Below, in pieces: positions 45,785 through 53,342 of a stretch of DNA of 54,904 bases; position 1 is the stretch's first letter; each line of letters begins with the position of its first letter. This DNA comes from Pedobacter rhizosphaerae (GTDB lineage: Bacteria > Bacteroidota > Bacteroidia > Sphingobacteriales > Sphingobacteriaceae), in NCBI RefSeq assembly GCF_900111155.1, contig NZ_FOGG01000035.1, forward strand, positions 1-54,904, read 5' to 3'. A program made the position numbers and the translations under genes. The notes under the pieces were generated by a model. It was not told where the DNA came from. It ran no database searches and was given only the letters and a program-made list of their open reading frames with translations.

Positions 45785-46383
45785 AGTATCAAGTATTTAG
45801 TATCAAGTATCGAGGAGCAAGTATTTAGTACCAGGTATCAAGATGGAGTGCGTATCATGTAGAGCCTCCAGCCTGAACTCAATTATCATTGAAGACTCAG
45901 GACTGATGACTACCGACTCAGGACTCCGGATTGGTTTAGTTGGTGAGGTGGTAAGTTGTATTCCCAGCTCCAAACTCCCAACTGGTTTATTTGGTGAAGG
46001 TGGTGAGGTGCTGAGTTGGGTTGTGCGTTTAATACTCCAAGCTCCGAACTCCCTACTCCGATTGGTTTAGTTGGTGAGGTGGTAAGTTGTATTCCCAGCT
46101 CCAAACTCCCAACTGGTTTAGTTGGTGAGATGTTTAGTTGCTGAGTTGAGTTCTGCATTTAATACTCCAAACTCCGAACTGGTTCATTTGGTGAGGTGTT
46201 GAGCTGCTGAGTTGGGTTATGCATTTAATATTCCAAGCTCCGAACTCCCTACTCCATGCTTGTTTAGTTGGTGAGGTGTTGAGCTGCTGAGTTGGGTTGT
46301 GCGTTTAATACTCCAAACTCCCTACTCCAAACTTAACACCAACACTCGAGACTAAGGACTCCAGACTGAAGACTCCAAACCAC
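45785..46383 (+). repeat. Degenerate word-like repeat tract of ~600 bp
   Basis: The tract opens with TATCAAGTATTTAG units (45785-45845) and a GACTCAGGACT block. It then has six degenerate copies of GGTTTAGTTGGTGAGGTG (near 45933, 45983, 46063, 46115, 46190 and 46260), spaced about 50, 80, 52, 75 and 70 bp. These alternate with CTCCAAGCTCCGAACTCCC words, and the tract closes with GACTCCAGACTGAAGACTCC. No gene is supported; open frames here are artefacts of the repeats. Confidence 0.85.
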
Positions 46384-46860
46384 TTACCCTAGCTCAATCT
46401 GACGCTTAATGCTCTCTTCTAAGGAGATTAAAGTCTCTGTACGCTGGATTCCGTTCACGGCTTGTATTTCTTCGTTTAGAACGTGTCTGAGGTGGTTAGT
46501 ATCCCTGCAAATTATTTTTGCAAACATGCTATAGGCCCCTGTTGTATAATGAAGTTCCACCACTTCCTTAATTTTACTTAGCTGGGCTACTGCATCTTTG
46601 TATTGAATTCCTTTTTCTAAATAGATCCCTAAGAAAGCACAAATGTCATATCCAGCCTTCTGCGGATCGATGATTAAATGAGATCCCTTAATAATGCCCA
46701 TTTCTTGTAATTTCTTCATTCTAACGTGTATAGTTCCGCCAGAAACGATCAAATCCTTAGCAATTTCAGTGTAAGGCTTTGTAGCATCCTGCATCAATTG
46801 TTTTAATATGTCGATGTCCAGGTTGTCAATTTCTAAATTGGAATTGTCTTTTTTAAGCAT
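46384..46860 (-). CDS. Lrp/AsnC family transcriptional regulator
   Basis: The 158-residue protein has an AsnC-type HTH (about 15-60, DILKQLMQDATKPYTEIAKDL then SGGTIHVRMKKLQEMGIIKG) and a C-terminal RAM/ACT-like effector domain (about 70-150, ending ISLEESIKRQIEL). These proteins bind amino acids and regulate their metabolism as octamers. Ligand unknown. The gene is divergent from the tRNA-like pair at 47021, leaving about 160 bp of AT-rich DNA. Its downstream end faces the long repeat tract. Confidence 0.93.
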   Translation of the reverse strand: MLKKDNSNLEIDNLDIDILKQLMQDATKPYTEIAKDLIVSGGTIHVRMKKLQEMGIIKGSHLIIDPQKAGYDICAFLGIYLEKGIQYKDAVAQLSKIKEVVELHYTTGAYSMFAKIICRDTNHLRHVLNEEIQAVNGIQRTETLISLEESIKRQIELG

Positions 46861-46933
46861 ATTTTTGAATTATGATAAGCGAATTTAGTAAAATTTATCA
46901 ATATTATAAAAATAAAATTAAATGTTTAAAATA

Positions 46934-46965
46934 TTTGCAAGGCAATGGTTGTTCTTTTACATTTG
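46934..46965 (+). promoter_or_regulatory. Bacteroidota-type promoter for the tRNA-like pair
   Basis: A -33 box TTTG at 46934-46937 and a -7 box TACATTTG at 46958-46965 are 20 nt apart, which fits the TTTG-N19-21-TAnnTTTG consensus. This is the best full promoter match in the window. Initiation near 46972 would give a leader of about 50 nt before the first tRNA-like gene. Confidence 0.65.
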
Positions 46966-47020
46966 TATTAAGCAATTAACAAAAAGGGAATGTTCTTTCA
47001 CAATTGCTGAACATTAATAA

Positions 47021-47128
47021 TGTAGGGTGGTGAAACAGGCAGACACACCTCCTTGTCTCGGTGGCGGAGATCATGGAAAACCAGCAATGGCTAACCACTC
47101 CTTGAAGGTTCGATTCCTTCCCCTACAG
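47021..47128 (+). tRNA. tRNA-Asp(GTC)-like type II RNA with oversized variable domain, copy 1
   Basis: A cloverleaf can be drawn by hand. Acceptor TGTAGGG / CCCTACA; D stem GTG / CAC, as in tRNA-Leu, with loop AAACAGGCAGA; anticodon stem CCTCC / GGTGG (central T-T mismatch) with loop TTGTCTC; T arm GAAGG-TTCGATT-CCTTC; discriminator G followed by encoded CCA. The anticodon reads GTC (47055-47057) with C38, and G73 and G10 agree with known E. coli AspRS identity elements. The body is class II: the region after the anticodon stem is 39 nt (47065-47103), with stem GGAG / CTCC and inner hairpins TGG-AAAA-CCA and TGG-CTAA-CCA. Length is 108 nt against about 87 for usual type II tRNAs. Position 37 is T, which is unusual. 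Confidence 0.6.
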
Positions 47129-47203
47129 CCAGTTCAGTTTGCAATGTACGGTTTAGCAGTTTAAAATTGAAAACTATATGATTGAAACTGTTAACTTTTG
47201 AAA

Positions 47204-47348
47204 TGTTGGGTGGTGAAATTGGCAGACACGCCTCCTTGTCTCGGTGGTGGGGAATAATGGGATAAACGCAGCTTATTGGGTTGACCACAAATTAATTTTT
47301 TGAACTGTAGCTAACTACCCCTTGAAGGTTCGACTCCTTCCCCAACAG
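47204..47348 (+). tRNA. tRNA-Asp(GTC)-like type II RNA with larger insertion, copy 2
   Basis: Same architecture as copy 1, 75 nt downstream. Acceptor TGTTGGG / CCCAACA; D stem GTG / CAC; identical anticodon arm CCTCC-TTGTCTC-GGTGG with GTC at 47238-47240; T arm GAAGG-TTCGACT-CCTTC; G73. The variable region is 76 nt (47248-47323), with stem GGGG / CCCC and a terminal hairpin TAG-CTAA-CTA matching copy 1's TGG-CTAA-CCA. The additional insert (about 55 nt) has its own stem AATAA / TTATT. CCA is not encoded (GCA). The T6 run inside the insert and the missing CCA leave open that this copy is decaying. A terminator lies 30 nt after it. Confidence 0.5.
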
Positions 47349-47378
47349 CATTTTTTATGAATAATAAGTTAGTTAATT

Positions 47379-47409
47379 GAGCAATCCTGGATAGGTTGCT
47401 CTTTTTATT
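47379..47409 (+). terminator. Rho-independent terminator after the tRNA-like pair
   Basis: The stem GAGCAA / TTGCTC (with a CCT / AGG inner extension) is followed by TTTTTATTTTT. It closes the transcription unit that starts at the promoter near 46934. Confidence 0.85.
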
Positions 47410-47449
47410 TTTACACCTTTCCCATTTAAAGCATATTTTTTTATTGAAT

Positions 47450-47473
47450 CGATATATCGTATCTTTCACGATA
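47450..47473 (+). promoter_or_regulatory. Candidate operator upstream of lacI-type gene
   Basis: A perfect palindrome CGATATATCG (47450-47459) overlaps an inverted repeat TATCGT-N7-ACGATA (47455-47473). A -7-like TATCTTTC (47460-47467) sits within it. The position 26-50 bp before the ATG at 47500 suggests autoregulation. Confidence 0.4.
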
Positions 47474-47499
47474 TTTAATTAAATGCTGCATCAATATTA

Positions 47500-48516
47500 A
47501 TGAAGAAACCTTCCATAAAAGATATCGCGAGCCGGCTTAATATTTCTATTACGACTGTTTCGTTTGTCATTAATGGCAAAGCCAAAGAAAAGAATATCAG
47601 TGAGTCGCTTACCAAAAAGGTATTGGATTTAGTTGCAGAGCTCAATTATCAACCCAATGCCCTTGCCAAGAGCTTGCGTACGGGTAAAACTCAAATCTTA
47701 GGTTTTTTAGTAGACGATATTTCTGAGCCCTTTTTTGCTGCAATTGCCAGACATCTGGATGAAATCGCATCCGACTTAGGATACAAGATTCTATTTAGCA
47801 GTACCAGAAACAATACTCAAAAGGCCATAGAACTGCTGCAAATCCTGAAAGACAGGCACGTGGATGGCTATATTATGGCTCTCCCTGAAGGATTAGAAGA
47901 GGAGGTGAAAAAGTTAATTAAAACAGAAACACCAGTTGTGCTTTTCGATCGTTATGTGCCGGATGTTAAAACGGATTACGTTATTATTGATAACCAGGAG
48001 AGTGTTTATCAGGCAACAAAACACTTGATTGATAATGGTTACAAAAAAATTGGCTTTGTAACGCTTGAAACTTCTCAAAGTCAGATGATTGATCGCTTAT
48101 CCGGTTACCAGGTGGCGATGGCCGAAGCAGGCCTTTCTACCTCTGTTAAAGAAGTAGATTATAAAAATGGTGCAGATTCTATAGCCCAGATGACTACCTA
48201 TTTTAAAACGGAGCGGAAGTTGGATGCTGTTATTTTTGCAGCAAACTATATTTGTATGGATGGCTTAAGAACATTTAAGAAAATGGGAATTAAGATACAT
48301 CAGGATATTGCTGTTGTTTCTTTTGATGATTTTGAGTTGCTGGAGTTTTGCGATCCACCTGTTACGGCAATTGTACAGCCCCTGAACGCCATAGCAGATA
48401 ATGTGATGAAGATTTTATTGTCCAGATTAAATAAAGCCGGACAAGCGACCGGAAACACCCAGGTAAAGCTACCCGCTCATTTGAAGATAAGGGGTTCGAG
48501 CCTAAAAAAGATATAA
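47500..48516 (+). CDS. LacI family transcriptional regulator
   Basis: The 338-residue protein has an N-terminal LacI HTH (about 4-50, KPSIKDIASRLNISITTVSFV) and hinge helix (PNALAKSLRTGKTQ). The periplasmic-binding-protein-like effector domain follows (about 60-335, with ILGFLVDDISEPFFAAIARH and GYKKIGFVTLE). Effector unknown. It is convergent with the frr-pyrH-nagA strand and 1.4 kb from nagA, so control of amino-sugar genes is possible but unproven. A shared bidirectional terminator follows. Confidence 0.93.
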   Translation: MKKPSIKDIASRLNISITTVSFVINGKAKEKNISESLTKKVLDLVAELNYQPNALAKSLRTGKTQILGFLVDDISEPFFAAIARHLDEIASDLGYKILFSSTRNNTQKAIELLQILKDRHVDGYIMALPEGLEEEVKKLIKTETPVVLFDRYVPDVKTDYVIIDNQESVYQATKHLIDNGYKKIGFVTLETSQSQMIDRLSGYQVAMAEAGLSTSVKEVDYKNGADSIAQMTTYFKTERKLDAVIFAANYICMDGLRTFKKMGIKIHQDIAVVSFDDFELLEFCDPPVTAIVQPLNAIADNVMKILLSRLNKAGQATGNTQVKLPAHLKIRGSSLKKI

Positions 48517-48519
48517 TAT

Positions 48520-48558
48520 AAAAAAGGGGAACAGTTTTAAAGCTATTCCCCTTTTTTA
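48520..48558 (+). terminator. Bidirectional terminator between lacI-type gene and frr
   Basis: AAAAAGGGGAA and TTCCCCTTTTTT form a stem of about 11 bp, giving T runs on both strands. It serves the plus-strand regulator gene and the minus-strand frr gene. Confidence 0.88.
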
Positions 48559-48574
48559 TTTCCTGCTGTTCTAA

Positions 48575-49138
48575 TTAAACAGTCATGATATCTTTTTCTT
48601 TCGCTTCTGCGTGTTTATCAACTTTGATGATATATGCATCAGTTAACTTTTGAACTTCTCCTTCGCCAGTTTTAATATCATCGTCAGATACGCCTTCGCC
48701 TTTCAATTTCTTGATCTTCTCGTTGGCATCTTTACGGATGTTACGAACGGTGATTCTTCCGCGTTCTGCTTCCTCTTTTACCTTCTTAACCAGGTCTTTA
48801 CGACGCTCTTCTGTAAGAGGAGGTACTAACAAGCGGATAACAATACCATCATTTTGCGGGTTGATACCAATGTTTGCTTCCTGGATGGCTTTTTCAATTG
48901 GTGTTAAAAGGGTTTTTTCCCAAGGCTGGATCACCAATGTCCTGGCATCAGGTGTATTGATACTAGCCACTTGAGATAAAGCGGTAGATGAGCCATAGTA
49001 ATCAACAAAAATGCCATCAAGCATTCCTGCAGATGCTTTTCCTGCTCTAATTTTAGTTAATTCAGCTTCGCAGTGATCAATGGCTTTATCCATAGAAGCC
49101 TGAGAATCTAATAATTGTAACTTTATGAGGTCATTCAT
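48575..49138 (-). CDS. frr: Ribosome recycling factor
   Basis: The 187-residue protein releases ribosomes from mRNA after termination together with EF-G. It has the typical two-domain RRF layout: long helices with KIRAGKASAGMLDGIFVDYYG, and the conserved signature NDGIVIRLLVPPLTEERRKDLVKKVKEEAERGRITVR split across the domain junction. Length is typical. It is 41 bp downstream of pyrH on the same strand, the common pyrH-frr order. Confidence 0.97.
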   Translation of the reverse strand: MNDLIKLQLLDSQASMDKAIDHCEAELTKIRAGKASAGMLDGIFVDYYGSSTALSQVASINTPDARTLVIQPWEKTLLTPIEKAIQEANIGINPQNDGIVIRLLVPPLTEERRKDLVKKVKEEAERGRITVRNIRKDANEKIKKLKGEGVSDDDIKTGEGEVQKLTDAYIIKVDKHAEAKEKDIMTV

Positions 49139-49179
49139 ATTTGCGTGTATTTCTACAAAAATAATAAAATTTTTAAAGC

Positions 49180-49884
49180 TTATTTAACGAGTGTACCGAT
49201 GGTTTCCCCATCTGCAATTTTCATGAAATTGCCTGGCTTGTTCATGTCAAAAACGATAATAGGTACCTGGTTTTCTTCACAAAGGGTAAAGGCAGTCATA
49301 TCCATTACGTTTAAGTTTTTAGCATAAACTTCTTTAAATGAGATTTGCTCGAACTTAGTTGCTGAAGGGTCTTTCTCCGGATCCGCAGTGTAAATACCAT
49401 CTACACGGGTTCCTTTCAGCACTGCATCGGCCTTAATTTCTATCGCACGAAGTGCAGCTGCAGAATCGGTAGTGAAATAAGGATTTCCTGTACCTGCACC
49501 AAAAATAACTACACGGCCTTTTTCTAAGTGACGTACAGCTCTTCTGCGAATAAATGGTTCGCAAATTTGCTCCATCTTGATCGCCGTTAACAAACGGGTT
49601 TTAATTCCTACTTTCTCTAATGCATCCTGCAATGCCATAGAGTTAATTACCGTAGCCAACATCCCCATGTAATCTGCCTGGGCTCTATCCATCCCACTTT
49701 TCTCGGCGCTTAACCCTCTAAATATATTTCCTCCACCGATAACGATTGCAATTTCAAGTCCTTTATCGTGTACAGCTTTAATATCTTCTGCATATTGTCT
49801 TACACGCTCATTATCAATGCCATATTGTTTGTCGCCCATTAGCGACTCGCCGCTAAGCTTCAGTAGGATGCGTTTGTATTTCAT
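49180..49884 (-). CDS. pyrH: UMP kinase
   Basis: The 234-residue hexameric amino-acid-kinase-fold enzyme phosphorylates UMP to UDP. Motifs include KRILLKLSGESLMG, VIGGGNIFRG, MGMLATVINSMALQDALE and GTGNPYFTTDSAAALRAIEI. Length is typical. The gene precedes frr on the minus strand, as in most bacteria; a TATTTTTG box lies just upstream of the ATG. Confidence 0.97.
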   Translation of the reverse strand: MKYKRILLKLSGESLMGDKQYGIDNERVRQYAEDIKAVHDKGLEIAIVIGGGNIFRGLSAEKSGMDRAQADYMGMLATVINSMALQDALEKVGIKTRLLTAIKMEQICEPFIRRRAVRHLEKGRVVIFGAGTGNPYFTTDSAAALRAIEIKADAVLKGTRVDGIYTADPEKDPSATKFEQISFKEVYAKNLNVMDMTAFTLCEENQVPIIVFDMNKPGNFMKIADGETIGTLVK

Positions 49885-49948
49885 GACCTCAAAAATATTA
49901 ACAATTTTTTACTTACCGACTATGCTTTTTAACAATTGATGTAAATAT

Positions 49949-51040
49949 TTAGTTTGATACTATTTCTCCCTTGAAAATGACTTCCAAGATTTGGAGGTTT
50001 TGATCCAGAATGACCAGGTTGGCCTGTTGGCGAGGAGCTATTTCCCCCAGTAAATGAGGTAAGCCCAAAAGCCTTGCTGGATATACAGTTGCCATTTTCA
50101 GCGCCTGACTTAAGTTAATATCACAATGTGTGACACAATTTTGTACCGCCTGGAGCATAGTGAGAGATGAACCAGACAAAGTTCCATCGGGCATTACAAA
50201 CTTATCTCCGCTTAAGCGATGTTGATAAGGACCGCTATCGCAGGCCGTAACCGCATCAGTAATTAAGAAAAGACGTTCCTTTAAAAGCCTTTGCGCAAAT
50301 TTGACCACTTCAAAATCAACGTGCCTGCCATCTGCGATAATGCTCGCCATGGCTTTATCGTGATTAAATACTGCAGTCGGAATGCCGGGTTCACGATGAT
50401 GAATGGGGCTCATGGCATTAAAAAGATGCGTAGTGGTTTGAATCCCTTTATTATAAGCTGCTGTAGCTTCCTCGAAAGTAGCGTTGCTGTGGCCCAGTGA
50501 AACCACCACATCATGATCTAAAAGGTATTGAATTACCTCATCATCCTGCAGTTCGGGAGCAATGGTCATCATTTTGATCACCCCATCACCAAAATCGAGC
50601 AATGCTTTGATTTCATCGAGGCTGGCTTTCCTCACATATTCGGGAACATGAGCACCTAAACGCTTAGGATTTAAAAATGGTCCTTCCAAATGCAATCCAA
50701 GACAGTTTTTAGCGTATTTACGATGCTCTTTTGCTGCCTGTATGCAATTGTTGAAAACTTCTGGCGTATTGGTTGCCATACAGGCTAGAAAGCCTGTAGT
50801 ACCTTTTCTAAGTAAATCATTTTCCATGATTTGAAGCGATTCAACAGAAGGATGGGCAGAAAAAAGCCGATCTCCGGCACCGTAAATCTGTAAATCAATA
50901 AAGCCCGGAACAGCTAAGTATTCGCCCGTACCGGTTGCTTCATTTATTTCTGCAATATTAAAATCTCTGATTACGATTTCTTGATTGGTTTTTAATTCAT
51001 CGTTCTGGTAATAGGAAATGTTACGGAGTAATTCGGGCAT
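49949..51040 (-). CDS. nagA: N-acetylglucosamine-6-phosphate deacetylase
   Basis: The 363-residue metal-dependent TIM-barrel enzyme deacetylates GlcNAc-6-P to glucosamine-6-P. Motifs are GFIDLQIYGAGD, LGLHLEGPFLNPKRLGAH (metal-binding E), LGHSNATFEEA and THLFNAMSPIHHREPG (metal histidines), and LITDAVTACD (catalytic aspartate). The family HxH at the first strand is replaced, as is usual in NagA. It is separated from pyrH by 64 bp and may be its own unit; a -7 box lies upstream. The partner nagB is not in the window. Confidence 0.94.
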   Translation of the reverse strand: MPELLRNISYYQNDELKTNQEIVIRDFNIAEINEATGTGEYLAVPGFIDLQIYGAGDRLFSAHPSVESLQIMENDLLRKGTTGFLACMATNTPEVFNNCIQAAKEHRKYAKNCLGLHLEGPFLNPKRLGAHVPEYVRKASLDEIKALLDFGDGVIKMMTIAPELQDDEVIQYLLDHDVVVSLGHSNATFEEATAAYNKGIQTTTHLFNAMSPIHHREPGIPTAVFNHDKAMASIIADGRHVDFEVVKFAQRLLKERLFLITDAVTACDSGPYQHRLSGDKFVMPDGTLSGSSLTMLQAVQNCVTHCDINLSQALKMATVYPARLLGLPHLLGEIAPRQQANLVILDQNLQILEVIFKGEIVSN

Positions 51041-51074
51041 ATCGCAGACTTAGTTAAATCAATAGGTTGAAACT

Positions 51075-51082
51075 CAAAATTA
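51075..51082 (-). promoter_or_regulatory. -7 promoter box of nagA
   Basis: On the minus strand TAATTTTG matches TAnnTTTG and lies 34 nt before the ATG at 51040. TTG occurs 24 nt further upstream, slightly longer than the usual spacing. Confidence 0.45.
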
Positions 51083-51180
51083 GATAATGTGACGAGATAT
51101 TTCGTTCAATTCTATACAAATAGATATCGGAGGTTTAATTATTAAGGAGAAATGTTTATTTTAACAGATATTTTTTATTC

Positions 51181-53205
51181 ATGCAGGGCGAAAAGCAAAA
51201 AGTTAAATCATCCCAAGTTTTAACGAGCAAGCCATCCACGATAACCAATAACATCATTTTGGTTATTGTTAGTTTGTATTTTCTGGTAGACTGTGTTCCA
51301 AAAGTAGCAATTATTGATCAGATGGGTATCCACTGGCTATTGATTGCGCTACTCAATTTGATTGCAGGCTTGTTCATTTTGAAGAGTAATGAATTCTTAA
51401 ACGGAATAAAGTCATTATTCAAAAATAAGGTTACCTGGCTTTATCTGGCTTTTGTGACTATCTCAGGCATTTCCATTTTTTTTGCCTTAAATAAGAGCGA
51501 AGGCCTGGTCATTTATGCTCGGTTACTCACTATTTGTATAACCGTTTTTATTTTTGGTATCCTCTTTTATGATCGCAAAAATCTGCTTAAAGACCTGGTG
51601 GTTGTAGTGATGTTGATTGTGCTTGCGCAATCATTTAATGGGGTGATGCAGTTTTTTGCCGGGTTGGGAAAGATCGACCTGTCTACATTGGTTAATAGCC
51701 TACAGAGTACTACGGGTAATAAAAACATCTTCGCCGCTGCTTTGGTGATTAAAATACCATTGATCATTTATTGCATACTGAAGCGGCAGGGGATTTTCAG
51801 ATACCTTGGCTTATTAACCCTTTTTCTGGCTGTTCTCCCTGTTTTTTTTATCAACGCAAGGTCGGCCTATTTAGGATTAATATCAAGTTTTCTGATTGTA
51901 GGTGGCCTGACCATTTATTTGCAACTTAAAAGCAAGGCGATGGCTCAGTTTAAGCTCAATTCATTGCTCATATTGGGTATCTATGTCTTGGCATTTTTCA
52001 TTAGTCAGAATACACTAAACAAGGCTAAGCTGTTCAATCAAACCACTGTTTATGGAACGTTTGGAGATCGGCTCGGAACGGTAGTCGATACAAATAATGA
52101 AGCAACAAATATCCGTTTGAAATACTGGAAAGGCGCTTTTAATTTAATTTCAAAGCGACCTTTAACGGGGGTAGGGTATGGGAATTGGAAACTTTACTCC
52201 CCACTGTACACGGGGCCGTTAATAAACGACAATCTGTTTTCTAAACATCCGCACAACGACTTTATTGAGATTGCGGGCGAATCAGGTATTTTAAACAGTA
52301 TTATATTTTTATCCATCTTCATATGCGCATTCTTTTCTGCACTAAGCATAATAAGGTCTAAGCGAGACCCGGAGATCAAGTTGATTGCAATCATTATTTT
52401 GGGGAGCTTAGCGGGGTATTTTATTGATGCGTTTTTCAATTTCCCATCTGAAAGACCTAATATCCAGGTGTTATTTGCCTTTATTTTAGGTGTGATTCTC
52501 ACTAACTATTTTGCCTCAACAGGCGGACATTCGGAAAGCCATAGGCCGATATCAAAGCTTATCTTTATTGTACCCACCATTTTATTCGGAATAGTTACGG
52601 TTTACGTGCATACTTTGGCGTTTCAATCTATGAAAGTGCAATGGGTGGTTGATAATGACCTAAACAGTATTGATAACCTACCGGGAGCCATACCTAATTT
52701 GAAGTATGCTCAGGTGAATAGCGTGCTTCCCGACTATCCGCAAATTGCAGAGAATTCTGAAATCATAGCCTTTAAGAAAGCCAAATACCTGAGGGTAGAA
52801 AAGCGATATCAAGAGGCTATACATTTGCTGGATAGTGTTCAGTACCAAAGCCCGTACCTGCCATATAGCGACGACTTGAGGTGTAATATATACCTGGAAA
52901 CGAAGCAATTGGATAGTGCGTTTAAGTATGGGAAGAAAGCAGCATCTATTAAGCCCCGTAACTTTTACTATTACAGAATGGCCAGTTATTTGGCCAGGGT
53001 AAACAATGATATTGATGGGGTGCATAAGTTATTTAAAACCTATCATACCTACCGTAACGACCAGCAGTCGTGGTCTTATTATGCCTTAACAATGTTTTAT
53101 TCTAAAGCCAACAGGGCGGAGGTTAAAAAAGTGGTAGATTCGGGGCTCAAATATTTTCCGCAGGATACAATCATGTTAAGTTATAGACCTTTATTGCCGA
53201 AATGA
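51181..53205 (+). CDS. O-antigen ligase/polymerase-like membrane protein with C-terminal TPR region
   Basis: The 674-residue protein has about 11 TM helices (residues 20-460). A Wzy_C-type region contains the periplasmic loop GVGYGNWKLYSPLYTG and HPHNDFIEIAGESGIL (the HxN-type motif of WaaL/Wzy ligases). The soluble C-terminal part (about 480-674) carries TPR-like repeats (KKAKYLRVEKRYQEAIHLLD, CNIYLETKQLDSAFKYGKKA). Proteins of this layout ligate or polymerise surface glycans or glycosylate proteins. The acceptor is unknown, and no glycosyltransferases lie nearby. Confidence 0.85.
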   Translation: MQGEKQKVKSSQVLTSKPSTITNNIILVIVSLYFLVDCVPKVAIIDQMGIHWLLIALLNLIAGLFILKSNEFLNGIKSLFKNKVTWLYLAFVTISGISIFFALNKSEGLVIYARLLTICITVFIFGILFYDRKNLLKDLVVVVMLIVLAQSFNGVMQFFAGLGKIDLSTLVNSLQSTTGNKNIFAAALVIKIPLIIYCILKRQGIFRYLGLLTLFLAVLPVFFINARSAYLGLISSFLIVGGLTIYLQLKSKAMAQFKLNSLLILGIYVLAFFISQNTLNKAKLFNQTTVYGTFGDRLGTVVDTNNEATNIRLKYWKGAFNLISKRPLTGVGYGNWKLYSPLYTGPLINDNLFSKHPHNDFIEIAGESGILNSIIFLSIFICAFFSALSIIRSKRDPEIKLIAIIILGSLAGYFIDAFFNFPSERPNIQVLFAFILGVILTNYFASTGGHSESHRPISKLIFIVPTILFGIVTVYVHTLAFQSMKVQWVVDNDLNSIDNLPGAIPNLKYAQVNSVLPDYPQIAENSEIIAFKKAKYLRVEKRYQEAIHLLDSVQYQSPYLPYSDDLRCNIYLETKQLDSAFKYGKKAASIKPRNFYYYRMASYLARVNNDIDGVHKLFKTYHTYRNDQQSWSYYALTMFYSKANRAEVKKVVDSGLKYFPQDTIMLSYRPLLPK

Positions 53206-53255
53206 TTAACGCAAAACTGATTTTATAAGTTGGCAATATAATGATCGAATGTATA

Positions 53256-53267
53256 TCAAACGTTTGA
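53256..53267 (+). promoter_or_regulatory. Palindrome TCAAACGTTTGA, candidate operator
   Basis: This is a perfect 12-bp palindrome with a central CG, the layout typical of LacI-family operators. It lies 43-54 bp upstream of the -7 box at 53310. Confidence 0.35.
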
Positions 53268-53309
53268 GTAAATTTAATCTTACACGAATAAATTAGCGTA
53301 TTGTCGATT

Positions 53310-53339
53310 TATATTTGATTAATCAGATAGACTAATCAA
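53310..53339 (+). promoter_or_regulatory. -7 box and overlapping inverted repeat before metallophosphoesterase
   Basis: TATATTTG (53310-53317), an exact TAnnTTTG match, is 25 nt from the ATG at 53343. An inverted repeat TTGATTA-N11-TAATCAA (53315-53339) overlaps it, and TGATTAATCA is a perfect palindrome inside. A protein bound here would block initiation. Confidence 0.5.
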
Positions 53340-53342
53340 TAA

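Noticed and set aside
45843..46158. Open frames on both strands in the repeat tract after feoB
   Set aside because: They are made of repeat words and overlap each other on opposite strands; no protein-like features.
47021..47128. Ordinary tRNA-Leu
   Set aside because: The D arm is Leu-like, but the anticodon reads GTC and the discriminator is G instead of A; no shifted anticodon loop gives a Leu anticodon with a paired stem.
47021..47348. Group I intron inside a tRNA gene
   Set aside because: The inserts are only 39 and 76 nt, lie in the variable region rather than the anticodon loop, and show no intron core elements.
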